64,000 nt of DNA from positions 2,295,001-2,359,000 of the forward strand of contig NC_084813.1 of NCBI RefSeq assembly GCF_963583255.1, read 5' to 3'. Origin of the DNA: Pyrus communis. Lineage: Eukaryota > Streptophyta > Magnoliopsida > Rosales > Rosaceae. The translations under genes were made by a program, and so were the position numbers. Under the pieces are notes generated by a model. The model was not told the DNA's origin. It did no database searches and was given only the letters and a program-made list of their open reading frames with translations. This document shows, one piece after another, positions 46,341 to 57,504 of this stretch. The stretch's first letter is position 1. Each line of letters starts with the position of its first letter.

Positions 46341-46984
46341 GTCATCAGAGCCAGGTCGAAAAAAAAGGAAAAAACCCATAGCTGTGATAACACTGTTGTG
46401 GCTGAGCCGTGTGTGGTGCATGGACCTCGATCAGTAAGCAACTGTTGTCGTTGCTACCCTCTCTGAATTCGAAACGAACAACGAGCAACGCAGTCGTTGC
46501 TGACCCGAATTCATCGAATTGTTTCACTCTCTGTTGTGTGACACGACAAACCAATTGGCCTGTTTGTTTCTCATTTGATCTGAAGCCATGAAGGATTGCA
46601 CAGATTGTAGCCCAACTGACTTATGTTGCTGCGTCGTACCCGACTCGAGGTCCGACGACCCACAAACCTGCTCTAATCTGACCCAGTGATCTGACCGATC
46701 CACCATAGCACTGCTGGACTTCTGTCTCGCACTTTGAAATGCAATCTGCCTTTGTTGTTATTGTCCTTGCTGGAGCCTTGAACCACTATACCACTGCTGT
46801 TGTTTAAAAGTGAAAAGAAAACAAAACAAAACAAAACATTTAAAAAAAAAAAAAAAAAAAGGAAAGGAGAAAAGACAAGGGGGATCAAAACGGAAGAGAA
46901 AAGAATTAGTGGTGTTAGTCATTTTTTGTATTCTTTTTTGGCCTATACTGATTGCTGCTGCACATGGGCTAAGTATATTGGAGA

Positions 46985-47875
46985 TTGGGTTTTTATCCAT
47001 CACTTACTCACTTTGCACCAAGAGCAATGGTAAGCCGAACTCGTCGGATCAATAGTGATCGATCCAAAGTTCTTGAAGGTTCTTCTTATCGTCCACCTAG
47101 CAAATGTTCTCACTGCAGTTTGGGAGGACATTCAAAAAATCGATGTTTCGAGCTTATTGGTTATCCTAATAGTTGGGACAAGACTAGTGACCCCCATTAT
47201 AACAAGTCGCATGCATTGATTGCCGAAGTTAAGGTAAATTTTGATCATATAGATAACGATGGTAAGGCTTTAAATGTTTCTACATCTGTTACGAGTAGGT
47301 CATGGACAATTGATTCTGGTGCTAATGAACATATGACTTGTGATTTTAGACAGGTACAAACCCTAAAACCATCCACCAAAACTGTCGTTAGTGTTGCTAA
47401 TGGTCATGTTGTCCCTGTTATTGGGGAAGGCAATGTCTCCCTCTCTGATACCCTTAATCTTGACTTTGTACTTGTTGTTCCTTCTTTTAACTATAATTTA
47501 TTATCTGTTGCTCAAATAATTGTTGCTCTACATTGCCTTGTGATTTTTTGGCCTTTCTTTTGTGTTTTTAAGGACATTTGGACTCGCCAGACGATTGGTT
47601 ATGGTATTAGGAAGGGGAAACTCTACTACTTGGAGCTAACATCGGACAATACTCAAATTTTGACTCAAGGTCTTGCTATGGAAGGATCCCAAGGGGAGAA
47701 GGATAAAGCTTCGGAGGTTTGGTTGTGGCATTGTCGACTGGGACATGCTTCTTTTGGCTATTTACAGAGGTTGTTTCCTAGCCTATTTGTTAAGCATGAT
47801 GTTTCTAACTTTAAATGTGGTGTTTATGAACTAGCTAAAAAGTCATCGTGCTTCGTTTCCATCGAGTTTGAATAA
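46985..47875 (+). pseudogene. gag-pol: Copia-2 gag end, protease and GAG-pre-integrase
   Basis: The frame carries a CCHC zinc knuckle (CSHCSLGGHSKNRC, residues 41-54, nucleotides about 47105-47146), a protease active-site motif in SWTIDSGANEHM (about residue 110) and the GAG-pre-integrase motif LWHCRLGHASFGYL (about residue 247). The N-terminal gag domain is missing: the leader runs almost directly into the zinc knuckle, so more than 200 residues have been lost. The frame then shifts into the integrase. Confidence 0.85.
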
Positions 47876-48690
47876 AAGTTCTGTTCCATTTATGGTAATT
47901 CATTCTGATGTTTGGGGCCCATCTAAAACTACTACATTTGGTGGTGCTCATTAGTTCGTTACTTTTATTGATGACTGCACATGTATGACTTGGGTTTGTT
48001 TGATGAAATCCAAAAGTGAAGTTACTTTTTTATTTCAACAGTTTTACAAAATGGTACAAGTACAATATAAGTCATAAATACATGTTCTCAAAAGTGATAA
48101 TGGTGCCGAATATGTTAACTTTGAACTTCGTGCCTTCCTTGATCATCATGGGATTGTTCATCAAACTACATGTCCATATACTCCACAACAATATGGGGTT
48201 GCCGAACGCAATAACCGTCAGCTTCTGAAGGTTGTTCGTGCTTCTTTACTCGAGGCGCATCTTCCCTTATCCTATTGGGGAGAAGCTTTCACCTCAGCTG
48301 GGTATCTCATTAATTGTGTTCCATCCCGATTGGTTGATTTTCAGACACCCCTTCAGACACTTTCTTCACATGTTGATGCTCTTGCAGTCCCTAATCTTCC
48401 ACCTCATGTGTTTGGTTGTGTGGCCTTCGTTCATCTTCATAAACAACAACAACGTAAGCTTGAACCTTGGGCCTTACGATGTGTGTTTGTGGGGTATGCA
48501 TCAAGGCAGAAAGGATACTGTCGTTATCACCCTCCGACGCATAAGTTGTTTGTCACTATGGATGTTGCATTTCATGAGAATGATATGTACTTTGCCAATC
48601 TCGAGTCTTCACTTCAAGGGGAGAACTTCACTTCAAGGGGGAGAACTAGAAATAAGTTCAAACTCTTGATTATACTATTCCAGATGTAGA
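47876..48690 (+). pseudogene. pol: Copia-2 integrase, frameshifted
   Basis: Blocks of the integrase core appear in changing frames: HSDVWGPSKTTTFGGAH, TFIDDCTCMTWVCLMKSKSE, then LKSDNGAEYVN, CPYTPQQYGVAERNNRQLLK, LLEAHLPLSYWGEAF and the C-terminal CVFVGYASRQKGYCRYHPPT. The D, D and E positions (IDD, SDNG, GVAERNN) are all still visible. At least two stops and two shifts prevent a continuous product. Confidence 0.85.
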
Positions 48691-48694
48691 TAGA

Positions 48695-50440
48695 GTGAAT
48701 GATTTGGATTTAAGTGGTGATGTCTTGGAAATAAGTGGTGATCATTCACACAAAAGTAATGATGTGAATGAATTGGAATTAAGTGGTAATGTCTTGGAGA
48801 TAAGTGGTGATCATTCACATGGAAACAATGTTGAAAACCTTGTAAGGGACGAGTCGACATCACCAGATAACTCACTGCCTGATAGCTCATTGCCAGTTTC
48901 CTCACCACAGGACAACCTTGTGTCACCAGCTACCTCACAGTCATTCTCGAGTCCCAATAACCATAATCAATCGTCTTCAATCCACGATGCACCATCACCA
49001 TGTCGTCTCCCTAATCGTGTCAACCGAGGTATTCCTAAACTTACTTATGAAGACGACCCTAAATGTAAAACTAGGTATCTGGTGAGTAAACCCAACCCTG
49101 AGTCTAATGTGTTATACCTGTTAAGTAATTATGTGTCTACCGGTCTCTTGTTAGAATCAAATAAGTTGTTTGTGCATCAATTATCTACTATATCTATTAC
49201 TAACAGTGTGCAGAAGGCTTTAGCTGATCCACGTTGGCAAGCAACAATGAATGAAGATTTGAAGTCTTTGAAGAAGAATGCTACCTGGGAGATTACAGAT
49301 TTGCCAATAGGCAAGAAACCTGTGGGATACAAATGGATCTATATTGTGAAATACAAAGTAGATGGGACGGTGGATCGTTTTAAGGCAAGACTGGTAGCAA
49401 AAGGATACTCAAAAATATGGAATCGACTACACAGATACATTTGCACCTGTAGCCAAGATCAACACAGTTCGTCTTTTGTTTTCCTTGGCTGTAAATTTTA
49501 ATTGGCCCTTACAACAGTTCGATGTGAAGAACGCCTTCTTGCATGGAGACTTGACAGAAAAGATTTATATGGATCTTCCATCGGGATGTAATGCTCCAGA
49601 TAAAAGAAAAGTGTGTAGGTTGAAGAAATCCTTGTATAGTTTAAAGCAATTCCCTCAGGTATGGTTTGGAAGATTCACAAAATTTATGAGAGCATTTGGC
49701 TACAAATAAAGTAACTCTGATCATACTCTATTCTTGAAAAGACAAAATGGGAAACTTACTGCACTTATTATATATGTAGATGATATGGTGGGAACAGGTA
49801 ATGATCCAGAAGAATGTGCGACCTTGCAAAGATATTTGTCTATAGAATTTGAGATGAAGAACCTTAGAACCTTGAAATATTTTTTGGGAATTGAGGTATC
49901 GAGAAGCAATTCGGGAATTTTTTTATCACATAGGAAGCATATTATTGATTTGTTTCATGAAACCGGCATGTCAGCTTGTTAACCAGTAGCTACACCATTA
50001 AAGGAAGGATTGAAGCTTAGTGTTAATCCTAATCAAGTACCAGTTGACAAGGGGAGATACTAAAGGTTAGTAGGTCGTTCAATGTACTTGGTACACACAA
50101 GACCGAACCTTGCTTATGCCTTAAGTGTAGTGAGCCAATACATGCATGATCCTGGAGAACAACATATGAATACAGTGATGAGAATTTTGTGATATTTGAA
50201 AGGAAGTCCCGGCAAAGGAATTTTGTTTAGAAGGAATAATCATCTTAGAGTTGAAGGTTATACTGATGCAGATAGGGTAGGTTCGATTGACGATAGGTGC
50301 TCAACATCAGGTTACTGTACATTTGTTGGAGGTAACTTGATTACATAGAGAAGCAAGAAACAGAATGTGGTTGCTTGTTCCAGTGCAGAAGCTGAATATA
50401 GAGGTATGGCTTTAGGGATTTGTGAAATTTTGTGGCTTAG
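48695..50440 (+). pseudogene. pol: Copia-2 reverse transcriptase and RNase H start
   Basis: After a Ser/Asn-rich linker with a 69-bp duplication (NDLDLSGDVLEISGDHSH type repeats near 48695-48820), the RT begins ALADPRWQATMNEDLKSLKK, GYKWIYIVKYKVDGTVDRFK, then shifts at about 49415 and continues FDVKNAFLHGDLTEKIYMDL, LKKSLYSLKQFPQVWFGRF. The catalytic motif IIYVDDM is at about 49767-49787. RNase H follows (GYTDADRVGSIDDRCSTSGY, CSSAEAEYRGMALGICEILW) and is cut by a solo LTR. Stops occur at 49707, 49980 and several later sites. Confidence 0.88.
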
Positions 50441-50444
50441 GCTC

Positions 50445-52593
50445 TGATGCGAGAATTATACGCACACAAATTAAACCCTCTTTTCGTCAAATTGTAGTAT
50501 ATGTATAAGTAGGGATCGTTCTGGACCGGGGATTAGGAGGGATTGTTAACCACTTGGATTTGACTCAAAAACGTAAAATAACAATATGAAACACTATACT
50601 AGACTCAAAGAATGCAAAACTAAACTTTAAAACACTAAGACAAACCAAAAGACTCAAAACAACACAAACACACTCAAATCTGCCTAAAAACCACTTTCTG
50701 GGCAGATTTGAGCAAAACCACAAATTTGGACGAAATTAAGTAATAACTTGACTCAAGAACGTAAAAACACAATATAAAACACTAAACTAACTCAAAGAAT
50801 GTAAAACTAAACACTTAAAACATTAAAACAAACCAAAAGACTCAAACATCACCCAAAACACTCAAAACTGCCTTAAAATCACTTTCTGGGCAGTTTTGAG
50901 CACTTTGGTGAATTTGGACGAAATTATGTAACAAAATGAATCAAAACACTTTAAAACATAAACTAAACAAATTCTAAGCACTAAAGAACAAGAAAGTAAA
51001 GGGGGGTTTTAAATTGACGAATTTGAAATTAAAACAGATTGTAAGTAAAAACAGATAGTAAATATGAAATTGTGATAGAATAGAATGGATGGGAACCTAG
51101 CTAAGGGGTTCTTCTCCACACATGTTACACTTGCATAATAAAATGATTTCCAATTGCATTTCAATAAACCATTAATTCTCAACACCCCAAGTTAACCGTG
51201 ATGCACTAATTAACCTTCAAATCTTCCTAACGTTATTGAATTGGATGATGCATGCGACAATTCAAAACATTCCCCACAAGTCCTCAACATGAATGCATAG
51301 AAGAGGTACAAGCAAGAATCATTACGCTCTATGAAAATTATAAGTGTTGACGAGGCATTCGTTACTATGATTGCATGAAACTTATGCCAAGAATTCGTTT
51401 AACGCGATTGTTTATAAGCAACCTCCACTACTTGTGAATATAAGTTCGTAACTATTAGGTGAAACTCACTTATATTCTAGCGTCATATTCATGCATGAAA
51501 ATTAAGCGTGCACTCTCAATAAACATACATAAATAAGTTATCAATCAAACGGTTAAACAAATTGAATCACAACTTATGAAACGCAATTAGAAGTAATCAA
51601 ATCAAAATGTAAGCATAAACATATATTTCGAATTTCCTCATAACTTTGAAATCAAAGAAACACCTAAACATTCCAACAAATCAAACTTGAATTGTATGAA
51701 CGTTTAGGCACTCTTCTCTTCCATTCCTCATACGTACAAAACAAAGAGAATTGAATTTAAACATTGAAATCAAAGAAACACCTAAACATTCCAACAACTC
51801 AAACTTGAATTGTATGAACGTTTAGGCACTCTTCTCTTCCTCGTTGTTGTAGCACAAGGTCTAAGGATAGTTTGATGGAGTGAATGGTTTGGGGAGTGGT
51901 GTTTGGATTAATAGGGAAGGCACGGCACAAGGGTGGTTTGATGTCTACATTTCTGCAATGGATGAGTTTATGGAAGAGTGTTTGGAATGGATGAATTTCT
52001 GGCACAAAGGCCTTATTTCTGTGGTGAATGGATTGTGTTTGTTTGAATGTGCATGTGATTAAATTAAAGGATGCAAAGTAAATAAATAATGAATGCATGT
52101 GTTGAATTATGAAGATGCATGTGCAATGAAGTGGAATGACAATCTGAAATGGGATAGGTACCCACGGCAATGATGATTTCTGGTGGTGTTTTGGGTGCAT
52201 GTGGAATGAATGATTTCTTGGTGAGTGGATGCATGTGTTGATTAAAGGGGGAATGCAAAGGAAAAGCTAGAAATGCATGTGGAGTGGCTGCAAGGTGAAT
52301 GAATAATGAAATGGGAAAGCATGTGCAAGGTTTTGGTGTGAATGATTGAATGTGCATGTGGCTGCAATGGAGGAGGAATCCTTCAATTTCGTCCATCCTC
52401 TTGGCTCCAAGCATATGATATCCATTCCAATCTCTAATTTGCTCCAAAAGGCTCCAAAAGGCATCCTTTTGCATACTTTGCCCTTAGAACCTGAAAACAC
52501 ACAAAAGAAGCACAAAGGACTAAAATAACTAAAGAAACATAACGTAAATGCACGAGAACAAGCCATTTAAGTCGCATGAATATGCTCCTATCA
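50445..52593 (-). mobile_element. Solo LTR of the Athila-like family inside Copia-2 RNase H
   Basis: The plus strand starts TGATGCGAGAATTATACGC and ends ATGCTCCTATCA. Perfect GGCTC duplications flank it (50440-50444 and 52594-52598). Removing it rejoins RNase H (EILWLR to LLLRDLGILHDQPM). Length 2149 bp. It contains an internal partial duplication near 50680-50900 (two copies of the ccactttctgggcag block). It is the innermost layer of the nest in Copia-1. Confidence 0.95.
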
Positions 52594-52908
52594 GGCTCTT
52601 GCTTCGCGATTTGGGTATACTACATGATCAACCCATGAAAATATTTTGTGATAATAAAGCTGCCCGTGACATTGCACATAATCCGGTACAATATGATAGA
52701 ACAAAGCATGTTGAAGTTGATCGGTTCTTCATCAAAGAAAAATTAGAAGAAAAAATAATTAAGCTACCGACAATAAGAACATAAGATTAGTTGGCAGATA
52801 TCCTCACGAAAGCTGTTTCAAGTCATAAGTTTTCAAGTTTCTTACACAAGTTGGGCATGAGTAACATATATGCACCAACTTTGGGGGGGCGAGGGGGGGG
52901 GGGAGGAG
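52594..52908 (+). pseudogene. pol: Copia-2 RNase H end and polypurine tract
   Basis: The frame resumes LLLRDLGILHDQPMKIFCDN, KAARDIAHNPVQYDRTKHVE, VDRFFIKEKLEEK, then LADILTKAVSSHKFSSFLHK and a C-terminal LGMSNIYAP. This is the usual end of plant copia RNase H. The tract ttgggggggcgagggggggg follows immediately, then the 3' LTR at 52909. Confidence 0.88.
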
Positions 52909-53050
52909 TGTAGGATTCCTGATATCAGTTCCGTGTAATATCCTGTAATCTCGTGTAATTAGTTTTCTTCCTATTACATTAGGGTTGTACACCTTGTACA
53001 AATGCATCTCATTGAGAAGAATAAAATTATCATTCAAAGCATTCTCTTCT
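52909..53050 (+). repeat. 3' LTR of Copia-2
   Basis: It starts TGTAGGATTCCTGATATCAG and ends near cattctcttcta. It differs from the 5' LTR at roughly ten positions over 142 bases, so Copia-2 is much older than the full Athila-like element. Confidence 0.8.
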
Positions 53051-53053
53051 ATT

Positions 53054-53506
53054 ATATTAGGCAGGGTTTAGAGGGGGACCTATGCGGACTAGACAGATTT
53101 AAGTAAATCTATTATATTTCATGCAAATAAGTATCTGTTTATACTTAAAATGTATATAATTTCATCATAAACTACAACATATATATTATGAAGTATTGGA
53201 ACATAATGAAAACATGGGGAACTAGTATATAATGTGTGTTCATTTAAGTATTTAACACGTATTTTACAATTTATTGAAAAAAATAAAATGCTAAATGAAT
53301 GTTATCTATTTTCTATCTAAGTGGGTCGCAACCTAGGCACCAACCTAGGCGGGTGTGGGCGGGCTAGGTGGGCTAGGCGGGTGCCTCAGCAAGTCTAGGC
53401 ACCTTTTCTTAATTTCAAATGCCTAGGCATTAATCGAGGCGGTGGTCAGCGGCCTAGCGCCTAAACAGGCCCTAGGTGGTGCCAAGCAGGAATTTTTAGA
53501 ACAGTA
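53054..53506. mobile_element. hAT-type MITE, right part
   Basis: The segment begins at ttaggcaggg (53057), which repeats sequence already present left of Copia-2 from 45986 to about 46180, then continues uniquely to the right terminus ttttagaacagta. G/C-rich words (gcctaggcgg, ggcctagcgcc) precede the end. The 8-bp duplication GTTATATG follows at 53507-53514. Confidence 0.75.
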
Positions 53507-53514
53507 GTTATATG

Positions 53515-54420
53515 AATCAAACAACCAGTATTAAACCACAAAAAAGTTGTATAAAAACCATGTTTGATTCAACAGTTACAAAAGCGTTAAAGACTTTGTT
53601 ATCCTTGTTGATTAACCATGCTTTAAAACCAACACATCCTTTTCTCAAGTGATCAGTGGACTGACAATGGAAACATTTTTTGAAATTAGCTTTGTGTACT
53701 TTCAGACCAGTGGATGTGGAAGCACCACCAGTTTTGGCAGACACAGTAGAGCTTTTGAATTGTTTATTGAAACCAAGTGCAGAACCTGTTGAATTTCGAA
53801 ACCCCGTTGGTTTCTTGCCTTTGTAGTTCTCATTTCTGTTCCTAACAACTACTTTCCCTAGCCCTTGCTGGTATTGACATAATTTGCCAATTCCAATGCC
53901 TCAGCTTTTGATTTCTTCACTTTCTCCTCTTCTTGACAGCAAATTGCAATAAGTTCATTATACTCCATGTTTCCCTTTGATTATTATAGTTCATCTTAAT
54001 ATGATCATATTCTCCAGACAAGGAATATTGAGCCATGTGAACAAGAAGTTGATCAGTGATGCCAACTTCCACTACATTCAGTTTGTTTGAAATATTAACC
54101 AATTTCAATTGATGCTCACGAACACTGCTTGCTCCATTCTTTTGATTAGTGAATAAAGATATGTTCCAACTTCTGCTTTGTCATACCTCTTGTAATTTGA
54201 GAAGAGACATCTGGTTTGCACTTCCCCATTTTGCAAAATTCTCTCTATCTTGTGCAGTGCTTTCATCAATTAATGTAGATGGTTGAGAAAGTTTGAAAGC
54301 TATATTGAATTCCAACATCCCCAGATTCATTTTAATTTGTTACTTCCAGGTTTTTACGTTATTTCCATTCAACTTTTCAATATTGTCAAGATTAAGCAAG
54401 TTAAAACATGTACACCATTA
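53515..54420 (-). pseudogene. gag: Copia-1 gag
   Basis: Minus-strand reading from 54330 downward gives MNLGMLEFNIAFKLSQPST, REHQLKLVNISNKLNVVEVG, ITDQLLVHMAQYSLSGEYDH (a UBN2-type copia gag core) and then a CCHC zinc knuckle in CFHCQSTDHLRKGC (about 53637-53678), followed by GFKAWLINKDNKVF. Stops and shifts are present. The frame reaches the hAT insertion and resumes at 45915. No 5' LTR is recognisable to the right. Confidence 0.82.
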
Positions 54421-54599
54421 GAATTTGATTTGAAAATCCGTAAGTTTTTGTGATCAAGAACCAAGAAAAATTTCCTTGTCAAACTTTGAACAATAGAGCC
54501 AGTGACACCTTTAGGGCAAAAGACTGTCTATATATATGTGTGTATGATTTTCAAATTTGCATAGCCAAGTATAAAGCACATGATTGTATGTAAAGCAAC

Positions 54600-55160
54600 A
54601 GGTTTGGAGGAGCTTTTCGTGATCATGAGATACGTAGACGCACTTTGAAGGAGCTTGAGGAGAAGACTTATCCATTCCCCAACTCTAATGTGGTTGCCAT
54701 GTTGAAAGACTTGCTTGACAAAAAAGTGATCGACCTACCTGAGTGCAGACGGTCGGAAGAAATGAATCGTACTGACAATCCAAGGTACCGTAAATTCCAC
54801 CGCTTCATCAATCATCTGACGAAAAAATGCTTCATGCTGAAAGATCTCATCATGAAACTAGCTTAGAAATGAATCATCGAGCTAGATCTTGATGATGTGG
54901 TGAAGTCAAACTATACCACCGTCACTTCTGGCTTTTTCGAGTCAAAATCTTCACCTCAATCGCTGGGGGCATGCTCCAAAACCATGTTGGTCAAGTCAAG
55001 TGAAGTTGAAGGATGGACTTATGTCACTCTAAAGAAACTGTACAAGAAGCATACATGTCCTCCACAAGTTCACCAACCGGAAAAGGGGCAAAGCAGCTTT
55101 CGTCAACCTGCAAACGACACCAAAAGGCTCGTTGCCTGCATGAGCTGAAACTGCAAATGG
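54600..55160 (+). pseudogene. gag: Tat-lineage gypsy gag/protease-linker remnant
   Basis: Plus-strand reading gives RRTLKELEEKTYPFPNSNVV, AMLKDLLDKKVIDLPECRRS, EEMNRTDNPRYRKFHRFINH and LTKKCFMLKDLIMKLA, then a stop and VKSNYTTVTSGFF. The usual Tat form has a conserved YCxYHR...H...C knuckle-like motif; here Y and the first C are changed (YRKFHRF). It is plus-oriented like the fragment at 43190-44640 and may be the other side of the same interrupted element. Confidence 0.7.
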
Positions 55161-55260
55161 CACCAAAACACTTCCTTGCCTGCACGAGCTGAAAATGCAA
55201 CACAGCACCAAACGCTCCTTACCTGCATAAGCTGAAACTGTAACACAGCACCAAATTCAC
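55108..55260 (+). repeat. Tandem repeat, about 52-bp unit, three copies
   Basis: Units share ttgcctgcatgagctgaaac and gcaccaaa. They follow the gag remnant directly and may be part of its coding or leader sequence. Confidence 0.75.
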
Positions 55261-55443
55261 AACAAATGCTCTTGGCCCGCAAGAGCATAAATTGTGTACA
55301 ATACAAAAATAAAAAATACACACCCACACACAATGTATTTGAACTACGCTATGACTTGATCTTTTATTTGAAAGGGTACGTAGGCAGCTCAAACATTCAA
55401 TTTCGAGTTCAATCACATCGAAATAAAGAATAAAAATTTTATT

Positions 55444-55487
55444 AAACGTTTGATGTTATTACAATTTCTTTGTACAAAAAAAAAAAG

Positions 55488-55524
<37 letters not shown>

Positions 55525-55549
55525 TGGACTCCAGAGTCAAAAAAAAAAG

Positions 55550-55600
<51 letters not shown>

Positions 55601-55626
55601 AAAAAACGTTTGATGTTATTACAATT
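55444..55626. repeat. AT-microsatellite insert flanked by 22-bp direct repeats
   Basis: The string aacgtttgatgttattacaa with a few more matching bases lies at about 55444-55466 and again at 55605-55626. Between them are two copies of an A-tract plus agaataatatatat unit and long (TA)n runs, with the string gaatggactccagagtc in the middle. The flanks look like a long target-site duplication or a segmental slippage. Confidence 0.7.
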
Positions 55627-55629
55627 CCT

Positions 55630-56680
55630 GAAGGCCGAGTGTGAAAGCCATTCCAACCCACAATGAAGACTCGTCGAACCCATTTGCGGCGCTGCCATCT
55701 TTCAACACGAGGCCCAAGCCCAGGCCCAATCTCTCTACCATCTTCCACCCTGATTTCATCCTCCCTGACCACCAAGCTCCAGGCACCGCGAAGCTCCTTG
55801 TCCGGCTCGCCGCCACAGGTTACACCCATAAAGCTTCTACCCAAGGGAGCTCCTAAGGTCGACTCTGACACCCCCAACTCAAATGGACTCGAGTTATGAC
55901 GCAACGTTCCGATCACCAAAGTTTCCCTCCGAGCTCCTGAAGTTCCTGTCCCACTTTTGGAACGTCTTAGCCCTCAAAGTAGCTCCAGGTCCTTCACATT
56001 TTCCTCCTCTCTGTTTCGGAATAGCAGCCCCGTGCACTACGCCTTCTTTCTGTCAGATCTCCCATCCCCTCTTGGCCAGCTCTCGGCCTAACTCAGTGAC
56101 TCAAACCTCCGACTCACAAACCCTTCGATGAATCGCACCCGACCGACATCAACAACGTGCAGGAAGCCCCAACCAACCATCGAAATCTCTGCAATTTCAG
56201 CTGATCCCACACGATGGCAAGGTTAGAGGTTGCCCGGGTCTTGTCCTAGTGCAGAAGCTTCAGCTTGTACTTTGCTCCTCCTGGATCTTCACTCTCGAAC
56301 TCCTTCTAATGACATTGCTCCGGAGACCAAGGAGCTTGGAATTGAAGCTGAGTATAATGACAGTTGCTGACTTGGTCCGATCGAGCTACTTCGCATTGAA
56401 GGACCTCCATGCTCTCTTTCTTGCCTTCCACCGCACCTTCCCCGCCGAAAATTCTGCCAACGGGAGCGTCATCTGTAAAGTAACCACAGCCTCCTCCTTC
56501 GTCTCATTCACAACTCCAGCTCCACTGCATCTCTGTCCACTTCAAGCTCAGGTCCTCATCTGCAAGCTTCTTCTTCTGCCCTGTTTTGTCAAGCCCTTTG
56601 GAGAATGTGAATTTTTGGGTCACGGAGTGGAAGTCATCAATGTTGTTCCCGCGCTTGTCGAGTTGCTAAAGAAAACGAGG

Positions 56681-56714
<34 letters not shown>

Positions 56715-57480
56715 CATGTCAGAGGAGCAGGTAAGAAAGGTTGGGCAACTGAGGCTAAAGTAGAGGCAAGTAGTGAGCACGGTCAGGCACCTTGAAGCAT
56801 GCAGGACAATGAAGTTAGTGGCTCGGCTTTTGACGTTGGTGTTGATCGACGATTGATGGAGATCTTGATGGGCAGAGATCTTGGGAGAGGCTATCACTGA
56901 GTAGAGACAAGCTGGTTAGGGAGGTTGATGGTAACCTTGATGCCGGAATATAGGCATGTTGGAATTGAAGATTTTGACACGCTCCAAGCCTTGGGACTTC
57001 AGATGCTGCATGAAGTTCTCCTCCATGATCTACCTTCTGCTCGTTGCCCATCGCCATACCAGCTCTGCATCCTTCTCCTCGCCGCTGCCAACAATCTCAA
57101 GCTCGTCACTATGGCCACCATGATCAAAATCAACGAAGAACTTCAGAGACCGCTATCAAATGACTAGCCAATCGTGAAGATTGACGATGTGCGCTACCTC
57201 AAGCTCGTCACTCTGGCCACCATGATCAAAGTTGGCAAAGAACTTCATTGACCGCCGTTAAATGACTAGCTGGTTGTGAAGCTCGACACTTTGCACTACC
57301 TCAAGCTCCATTGCATCTCTGCCCACTTCAAGGTTAATGCCTTGCACTATCTCGAGCTCGTCATTCTGGCCACCATGATTGAAATCAATGAAGAGCTTCA
57401 GTGACCGCTGTCAAACGACTAGTCGGTCGTGAAACTTGACGCCTTACACTCTACCTCAAGCTCTAGTCGGTCATGAATAT
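55630..57480 (+). other. Unidentified GC-richer region with repeated coding-like segments
   Basis: The base composition differs from the AT-rich surroundings. Several plus-strand open frames of 70-160 codons exist (for example 56249-56734) but I recognise no domain. From about 57095 to 57460 a unit with the words ctcaagctcgtcac, tggccaccatgat and aagaacttca appears three times, encoding variants of LVTLATMIK then EEL or KEL. This looks like a decayed, internally repeated gene or a captured gene fragment. A T-run at 56682-56714 interrupts it. Confidence 0.4.
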
Positions 57481-57504
57481 ATTGAATTTTTGTGAATAAA
57501 ATAA

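Larger units (their letters stand above)
46195..53053 (+). mobile_element. Copia-2: nearly complete Ty1/copia element, decayed
   Basis: The 5' LTR is about 46195-46340 and the 3' LTR about 52909-53050; both contain tgtaatctcgtgtaattag and end with cattcaaagcattctcttct or a close form. A PBS-like catcagagccaggtcg (initiator tRNA-Met type) follows the 5' LTR, and a G-rich polypurine tract (52882-52908) precedes the 3' LTR. Pol domains run in copia order: zinc knuckle, protease, integrase, RT, RNase H. Most of gag is deleted and pol has several stops and shifts. RNase H is split by a solo LTR. The 5' LTR TATA (tataaatac) has become acaaatgc in the 3' LTR. Confidence 0.85.
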
